Positions 57,701-64,000 of a stretch of DNA of 64,000 bases are shown piece after piece (within the stretch, counting starts at the first letter, position 1; each line of letters begins with the position of its first letter). Source of the DNA: Tenodera sinensis (taxonomy: Eukaryota > Arthropoda > Insecta > Mantodea > Mantidae); contig CM060964.1 of NCBI GenBank assembly GCA_030765045.1, positions 318,254,128 to 318,318,127 of the forward strand. Reading direction: 5' to 3'. The translations under genes were made by a program, and so were the position numbers. Under the pieces are notes generated by a model that was given only the letters and a program-made list of their open reading frames with translations, was not told the DNA's origin and ran no database searches.

Positions 57701-58513
57701 TTTAGCTACACTTGGAACCCTTTAATTGAGAGTGAATTATAAGATACATATAAATTTGTTAAGTTTTGAAATACTTTATTGGATCTTTCTTTCTAACTTC
57801 TTGTTGTGCTAACCTAAATAAACAGAATTCAAGGATTTGCAGCTGTCTCATAGTGTAAAAATATTAATTTTCTACAATAAAATTCTAGTGTTTTAAGTCC
57901 ATGCAACTGCAGTGAAATGTAATTCTGTCAGCTTCCAAGCGTGCCAATACACCGATTATTTTACTTGGGACCTCCCCATCCTTTACCACAGGCACATTTG
58001 ACTGCAGTTGCTGGGATTGAAACTCGCGACGTTTGGGTTTGAATGGATGGCCAGTCCATTGTATATCCATCTAATGATCACAGCTATTCAAATCGCTTCG
58101 GCTAAGGTGCCTCCGAAAGGGGTATGAAATCTGGTTTAGGAATTAGAGGAAGAATGGCATATGTAGGAAAATAACTTGCCAATTACAGGGTTAAAGTGTT
58201 TAAGACAATTCGGCAACTGAGAAAAATTTGTTACAATTAGATTTAAAGGTTTAAACTTTCTTTCTGAAACAACCGAGTTGTGAAAATAATTTCTATGCAC
58301 TACTTTTGTGTATTAGTATTTAAATAATGTAATATTTTTGTTATTCCCTTAATTCCGATAATCTGTAGTAGTGCAATGAGATCTCTAAGTTGCAAATTAA
58401 TTCATCTGAGAAAATCTGGTACTACAGTTAAATTCATTTTAACAACTTTAGTGATTAGGTACAAAATTAAATAGGTACAACGTACAACTGTAAAAGAAAT
58501 GAAACTCATACAC
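57701..58513. other. no gene; possible degenerate tRNA-like SINE head
   Basis: 58005-58085 on the minus strand has a B-box-like GCGAGTTTCAATCCCAGC and an A-box-like start, weakly. The rest is AT-rich and empty. Confidence 0.35.
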
Positions 58514-58660
58514 TGATCATCTCCAATTAAAGATCCATGTTGATCTAATTCCATTCGAATTAAAATGCTTAAAGATGTTCCTAATATTGCTGCTCAAGCA
58601 CCCAGAATAAAATATAACGTTCCAGTGTCTTTATGATTTGTTCAGAGTAATCATTTGGAA
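58514..58660 (-). pseudogene. nuclear copy of mitochondrial COX1 (NUMT)
   Basis: The minus strand, read with TGA as Trp, gives the N-terminal part of cytochrome oxidase subunit I: TNHKDTGTLYFILGAWAAM, LGTSLSILIRMEL, GSLIGDDQ. The family sequence has NHKDIGTLYF and GAWAGM. Internal TGA codons make it untranslatable in the nucleus. The piece is about 150 bp. Confidence 0.92.
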
Positions 58661-58814
58661 TTAATTCTTTTGCTCCATTTATCCGCCATTTGTAACATCT
58701 AAGGCGATATTTCCTTTGGAATAATCGCTCATTGGCAATGAGGTTCACTCATTTACTATTCGTGTAACTATGGGTTTATTTTACGTTGGGTTTTCTTTAT
58801 AAGCATCAAATTCA

Positions 58815-58820
58815 CACACA

Positions 58821-58874
<54 letters not shown>
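58815..58874 (+). repeat. (AC)n microsatellite
   Basis: About 28 AC units. Confidence 0.95.
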
Positions 58875-58875
<1 letters not shown>

Positions 58876-59318
58876 TCACACTCTCATTCATCCTTCCAGA
58901 CTCTTGGGAGGATGGGGAATAATCCTAGTTAAAGAAACATTCCCACCCTCCAGTCGGAAATCGATACCGGGACCTCTGGATTTGAAAGCTAAAATAAATA
59001 TTTCTTCACAGCCTATTCAGACAGAATTTTCAGTTCGAAAAATACACTGTTATATGTTTCCATTTAAAGTCTTTTGTAAGCAGTTTATTATTGCAGATAA
59101 TAGGGGTGACGTAACCTACAGCACTAATTCAATGTACGAGTACAATGTAGCTATAACGATTTTTATGTAGTTGCATTTTTATGGCTGCTCATAAACAAGT
59201 GCAATTTGATATGTTGGAAGTGATAAAACGAAAGCTGTGGTGATAGGAGACCGTGATTGTTTGAAGTTGAGCATTCGTGAGCTAGATATTTTTTTAACTG
59301 TTTTGAATTGAGCAGTTA
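58875..59318. other. no recognisable feature
   Basis: An 88-codon plus frame (58904-59170) has no domain I can recognise. Confidence 0.35.
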
Positions 59319-59326
59319 ATCAGAAC

Positions 59327-59595
59327 CATGGGCGTCGCGAAGGGGGGGTAAGGGGGGTAAGGGGGGGCCGCGGCCCCCCCTTGGAAAATAATAAATGTAT
59401 TGTTCAATGAATTACTGTTAGACTACTGCTTTAATTTTGAGGTAAAGTACACTTTTTATTTAGCATAAATTAACATGCTTATCCGTAACAAATACTACAA
59501 CTCAATTTTTGCAGTTTTTAGCTACAGAATAATGAATTAATTGCAAACTTCCAACATGCGGCCCCTCCCTGAAAAAAAGTCTGCCGACGCTCATG
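59327..59595. mobile_element. hAT-type MITE, copy 3 (269 bp), reversed
   Basis: Ends CATGGGCGTCGCGAAGG and, reversed, CATGAGCGTCGGCAGAC; perfect 8-bp duplication ATCAGAAC at 59319-59326 and 59596-59603. Confidence 0.95.
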
Positions 59596-59603
59596 ATCAG
59601 AAC

Positions 59604-60219
59604 TCATCTTTGTGAGGTTTAAATTAGGCTGACTGACAAAAAAAAAATGCCTGACGTGTTTTGTACAACTATTCTTACGAAAACTATCCATGTTAATCGA
59701 GATAGAAGTATGCAGGAAAGGTATCATTCCATCTAACAGCGGATTGTTATCAGTCGGCTTTGATATTCTTTTCATTGCATGGCTGCGAGAAACAACTGAA
59801 TGCCTATTTAAATTTAAAAAAGTTGTGAAGTATTTGAAACTTCAAAGCAAGAGCAACGAATATTATGCAAGTTATTAATTCCATAAGCCTTTGTTTGGCA
59901 CGAATTGGGTGTTTTATCGAAATTTAGATTTTTTCGTGAGGTAAGCTTCGGCCTTGCTTTACAGCTATACAGAATTATAAAAATTCGTTCAGGATGAATG
60001 CGTACCTAAGCACAGGCTCTAGTATTATAATGTACTGTAATTTATTACTACACGAATGTTTCCCGCCACCTCCGAGGGATCGATTTTTGTCACTTCTTAT
60101 AACGCGGGGCTAAAACATGTTCCCCAACAACCGCATTATTTCGGGATTCTACTGTATGTGGCCAGTTTGGAGTATGACGTTAATGGAAAACAAGATAAAG
60201 CTTTCAAGGCATTAAAGAA
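59604..60219. other. no recognisable feature
   Basis: No supported gene or repeat. Confidence 0.35.
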
Positions 60220-60520
60220 TTAAAACATTTAAATAAAGAAGTAAAAGATAACGTACAATTGAACCCGTTATCTATTCATGAATGGAATAACCTCTTTACA
60301 GCTTTATGGACAACCGAAGAACGAGATGCATTTGTATGGATACCTACCAATGATTAGAACGTAGACCCAATCAACTTCGATGAATTCCTCTTATGTCTGA
60401 AACAGTTTAAAAACAAAAATTCGCCAGGCTAGGATGATATTAATATGGGACATCTAAAATATGCATCATTCTCATTGTTAATAAAATTGTTAGACCAAAC
60501 ATTTAGCGACCAGCGATGCT
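60220..60520 (+). pseudogene. LINE reverse transcriptase fragment
   Basis: One frame reads INFDEFLLCLKQFKNKNSPG, a stop in place of the expected Pro/Glu, then DDINMGHLKYASFSLLIKLL. This is the N-terminal RT motif (LKNxKSPGxDxI...LLKY). It is from a different LINE family than the two large copies. Confidence 0.65.
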
Positions 60521-60734
60521 GAAAAGACACAGTTCTCATCCATTTCGGGTTTTCAGATGCCAATAATGCATAGTATGTCTATTAACTTGTTCTTCATTTG
60601 ATACTTTAATGGGGGAGATGTTTTCAAAGAAAATATCCAATAACAGCTGAACAATGTATTTTAGGGAAAAAAATTGTTTTAATGAAAGTTGCATAGTTTA
60701 TTGTGGGGAACCAAAAAATTTTAAAAAATCGTAT

Positions 60735-61421
60735 GTGTTACACTCATATGGCTTTCTCTATTCTTTTACTAACCATTCTTCTTTGTGTTAGTTAAGATAA
60801 ACAGTTGTTCAAATTATCTCATTGCTTATTTCGTTGTCTGTGCAAGGGGAATATTAGAATACAGAAGACTTTGAGTGATAGTCAACTCTTTTAAATCTTT
60901 GAGATCCCGTTCTCTTTGCATACCTACTTAACATATAAAAAAATGAACAACGAAGTGTCATTTCACGAAAGTTTTAAGTTTTCCGAAACTGACACAAATA
61001 ACAAGCAATATCTCCGAAATGCTTCATTGTACAAAACATTATTTGTACATAAATTATGTGTTTTAGCGAGATCTACATTTTTTGTAGAGTAAGATTTGGC
61101 CTATCTCTTACGGTTTACGAGTTATACAAAAGTCATCAGAGTAAACAGGACTGCATAGGCTATAGCCAGAAAATTCAAAATATACATTTCATTTGTCATG
61201 CAAATATCTTAAACATATGACATTTTAATCAAAATCGTTTAGAGCCATTTTCTAGGAAATCAAAATTTTTGAAAAAATTTCCATGTAAAGGTTAGATTAG
61301 GGTGGGGTTATTTTCTTCAAAATCTTCGTGTCGCATCCTTGAAAGACATTAAACTGAAATACCAACTTTGGTTTTTAACCGACTTTTCGTTTTTGAGTTA
61401 TGCTGTCCATAGTCTGAGACA

Positions 61422-61500
<79 letters not shown>

Positions 61501-61635
61501 GGACCTTTTTCTAAAAATGCTTTTTTTGGATTCAGGGGTCTCAAAACATATATTTCCGGTGAAATCTCGACATCCAATTTATGGGTGGAACACAATACTA
61601 CCCCTACTTACCAGTAGAGAAAGTAAAAAAAGGAG
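60735..61635 (+). repeat. repeat A, copy 9 (most complete)
   Basis: All blocks are present: 5' TATGTGTTACACTCATATGG, AGTAAACAGGACTGCATAGG, ATTTTAATCAAAATCGTTTA, GAGTTATGCTGTCCAT, the CA tract (61422-61498), GGTGAAATCTCGACATCCAA and the 3' end CAGTAGAGAAAGTAA. About 900 bp. CTTTCTCTA near the start and TAGAGAAAG at the end are inverted. Confidence 0.85.
61422..61498 (+). repeat. (AC)n microsatellite within repeat A
   Basis: About 38 AC units. Confidence 0.95.
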
Positions 61636-61924
61636 GGGTCTAGCGCAGGTTTTAAATGCAATGTGCACTACATTTAAACGCCCCTTTTCTGCTTAAATTT
61701 TTGGTAGTATTTGAAAAAGATATGGACCAAAAAGGGCCAAAAAACAACCAAATTCGGCGGAAAGGAGTGGTTAAGCTATGCATCTGAGATGAAAGACTAG
61801 TTACACAAAAGAGGGGAGGTGTGATATAGGCAGCAGGGCAGTTTTAGGCCAAACAAGTAATCTGATTCATGATCATGATGCATATGTGTGGAACTGGTTT
61901 TACTGTACTTTTTTTTTTTTTTTT

Positions 61925-62155
61925 GTCGGTCTGGGTGGCTCAGTTGGTTAGACGCTGGCTTACTGTTCCCAAGGTCGCGGGTTCAAATCCGGCCCAGACC
62001 GATGGTGTTTAAGTGTGCTTAAAAACGACAGCTCCATGTCAGTAGATTTACTGGCATGTAAAAGAACTCCTGCGGGCCAAAATTCCGGCACACCGGCGAC
62101 GCTGATGTGATCCTGGCAATTGACAGTGTCGTTAAACAACGAAATAATTTAAAAT
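61925..62155 (+). repeat. tRNA-derived SINE with intact acceptor stem
   Basis: The head 61928-62001 has acceptor pairing GGTCTGG / CCAGACC, A box TGGCTCAGTTGGTTAGACG and B box GCGGGTTCAAATCC. The body includes GTAAAAGAACTCCTGCGGG, CCGGCACACCGGCGACG and GTCGTTAAACAACG, which resembles a conserved central domain shared by several invertebrate SINEs. It is not a functional tRNA gene: the D stem is mispaired and the body follows directly. Confidence 0.85.
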
Positions 62156-62159
62156 TTTA

Positions 62160-63395
62160 TTTCTACATTTTTAATGCGCTATCTCCTCCATGCCCATTAA
62201 ATTTTGTACTAAATTTCTAGAATTTTTCCAGTATGTGCTCCATTTATGACTTCAACTTCAGCCTTTGGTTTCAAAACCTGAATGTTTGGCTTTAAAAAAT
62301 TAAATGTACAAAAAAGGTTAAAGAATATCTTCGAAGTCCACCAAAATAAAGAAATTAATTACTTTAAAATAATTTTTTTCTTCCTGCCAGAGATTGGTGG
62401 TGTTTGTTAGCAATTAGAGCTCATAAAATAATAAAAATGTTGTGATGTATTCGTTTTTGATGCGCGTGGAATATTTTGAATATTGTGTCTCCGCATTTTG
62501 AATAAACTGAATGATTAATTCCCTCAAAACTAAAGAACAGATTGTGCTGGAATTTTGTGTGGTAGTTTATAACATAAACAGCCTTAAGTGTGTAAAGTAT
62601 TGATTTCGCACCTGTACAAATATAGACATTTCAAAATTCAGTCCTAGAGTCCCTGAAGTGACAGAAAATCGTCCATGCTTGAGCTATATGTCTATTGATT
62701 TCTTTTATCAGTTTATTGGATATGGTGACAAGTTGGCCAAGATAGGTGTATTATTCCACATGCTCTAGCTCGTTTCCAGCAATGGTCATTGCAATCATAC
62801 TTAACATGTGGTGAAATATTCAAAACACTCGCAACCAGTAGAGTACTTTGAGTTTTGGAGAACTCACAGATCAATCCCTTTAAAATGTACTGCAATTTAT
62901 CACTCTTGCTCAGCAATGTTTTGTCACTTTAATACTGTTCGTCACAGTGGCCCGATACTGGAAATACGAGCAACATATTAGTACCTAGTAAACCTTGAAT
63001 GAGAGCAACAAACATCTGACAGGTTTGCATCTGTAAACCTTGACTACCCTTTGTTGCAGCAGTTTACATAATCACAATAAAGGTCAGCAAGTTAATGTGT
63101 AATAAGTATCTATTATTAGGAAGCCTATCTCCATGACGTGGTTATCTCAAAGTTACCTGTAAACAGAGACATTTAACAATACATTGTACGTATAATGGTA
63201 GACTTCACCCAGAAGATTTCAGAGGAAGTAAGGGGGCACTCATTGTAGAAGGTCGTTAAAGAAAAGACAAGGGCAGCATCACTACAAAAACTGCTCTTCA
63301 GGGTCATTCTCAAGCGACCTTAAAAGGCACAATACAATTATAAGGTCTTATAAGGCAATTAAATATGTATACTTTATTTTTTTATTTATTACTGA
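62160..63395. other. no recognisable feature
   Basis: AT-rich. Short frames only. Confidence 0.35.
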
Positions 63396-63397
63396 AC

Positions 63398-63455
63398 TGT
63401 TAGATGGAATACAATACCTTCGTTACCTACTATGTACTTGTAGAGAAAATAATAT
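63398..63455 (+). repeat. repeat A 3' end fragment
   Basis: GGAATACAATACCTTCGTTA then CCTACTATGTACTTGTAGAG. Confidence 0.6.
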
Positions 63456-63654
63456 TTTCTTTTATTAAATCGTTCTTTCACTACTGAGTCTTATCGCGAC
63501 TTTAGAGTATATTACATGTAATGCATGAATATTAAGTGCTATATATGACATTATATGAACAACAGCAAAACTCAAATATTATTAATAACAGATAGTAAAT
63601 TTACAGTAGATGTGTTATATATCTAAATTTTAAAACTGGTTAGAAATACAATGA

Positions 63655-63920
63655 CTTGCTTTTTACGGTTGATTTAGTATAGATATTTTGTCTGCAAATT
63701 TTATTAGGTTTGTGGCATTTATTGTATCATTAAGGACTTCTGAAATTTCTGTTATTAGTTTGTATGTTGTCCACCATTTACATGCTGGGGACATTCAGTG
63801 AGGATACGTGGTAAGAGCAGTAGTACATTCAGGAGCTGGTTTCTTGGAAAGTAGGAAGGAATGGGTGATGTTGCTATGGCCAATTCTCGTGTAATCATTT
63901 TATCAACACCATTATAGATC
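63655..63920 (-). pseudogene. LINE C-terminal fragment
   Basis: The minus strand reads TRIGHSNITHSFLLSKKPAP followed by EC, the typical region after RNase H in R1/jockey/I-type elements (RIGHTxLTHxYLL...PPEC). The next expected Cys/His is disturbed and a stop follows. No RT is upstream within the window. Confidence 0.6.
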
Positions 63921-64000
63921 CCACAACATCCGCTATGCATGGTATCTAATGTGTTACATTTACATTACTTTCTCTGCCAGTTATGGTTAATCAGTAGCTA

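Noticed and set aside
61925..62001. functional tRNA gene
   Set aside because: The acceptor stem pairs well, but the D stem is mispaired and a SINE body follows directly; similar heads occur in other SINEs.
62713..62916. RT-like minus-strand ORF
   Set aside because: No RT motif could be named with confidence.

Overview
The window is eukaryotic, AT-rich and dominated by transposable elements; no intact host gene could be recognised. An arthropod is most likely. The evidence is the mix of elements: Tc1/mariner and IS630-like DDE transposases, hAT elements, non-LTR elements carrying RNase H, tRNA-headed SINEs and a gag-bearing LTR element. A nuclear copy of mitochondrial COX1 reads with TGA as Trp. 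The exact order cannot be fixed from this sequence.

Layout. 1-12 kb: copies of a dispersed repeat carrying a (CA)n tract (here 'repeat A'), decayed DDE transposases, a broken hAT transposase (5.4-7.0 kb) containing a perfect 42-bp inverted repeat, and several tRNA-derived SINEs. 12-16.4 kb: a fragment resembling the 3' interior of the LTR element, an internally deleted LINE split by a SINE, a heat-shock-type promoter on the minus strand with a small ORF downstream, and a hAT C-terminal fragment. 16.8-23 kb: an LTR element on the minus strand with gag but no pol and two 554-bp LTRs that look almost identical. It sits inside a Tc1-like element with a 4-bp target duplication, and a related unoccupied site lies at 52.2 kb. 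23-28.4 kb: a decayed DDE transposase gene with recognisable introns, interrupted by a 963-bp hAT element and followed by a 139-bp tandem array.

28.4-38.4 kb: two full-length, opposite-facing LINEs of one family (EN-RT-RNase H, no ORF1), each with a 13-14 bp target duplication. The plus copy is interrupted by a 1,392-bp Tc1 element whose transposase has a single stop codon. 38.4-46.4 kb: inverted SINE, hAT MITEs, a TIR element, and a repeat A copy interrupted by a 1,275-bp hAT that itself contains a MITE. 46.4-50.3 kb: a minisatellite of about 3.9 kb with a 30-bp unit, open in several frames. 50.3-64 kb: more repeat A copies, two more Tc1-like elements, SINEs, a NUMT, a third MITE copy and two LINE fragments.

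The main story is nesting. Target duplications and empty sites within the window let the order of several insertions be read directly. Almost every coding element is broken. The exceptions are the gag ORF (698 codons) and the Tc1 transposase (one nonsense codon). Coordinates of degenerate elements are by eye and may be off by tens of bases.
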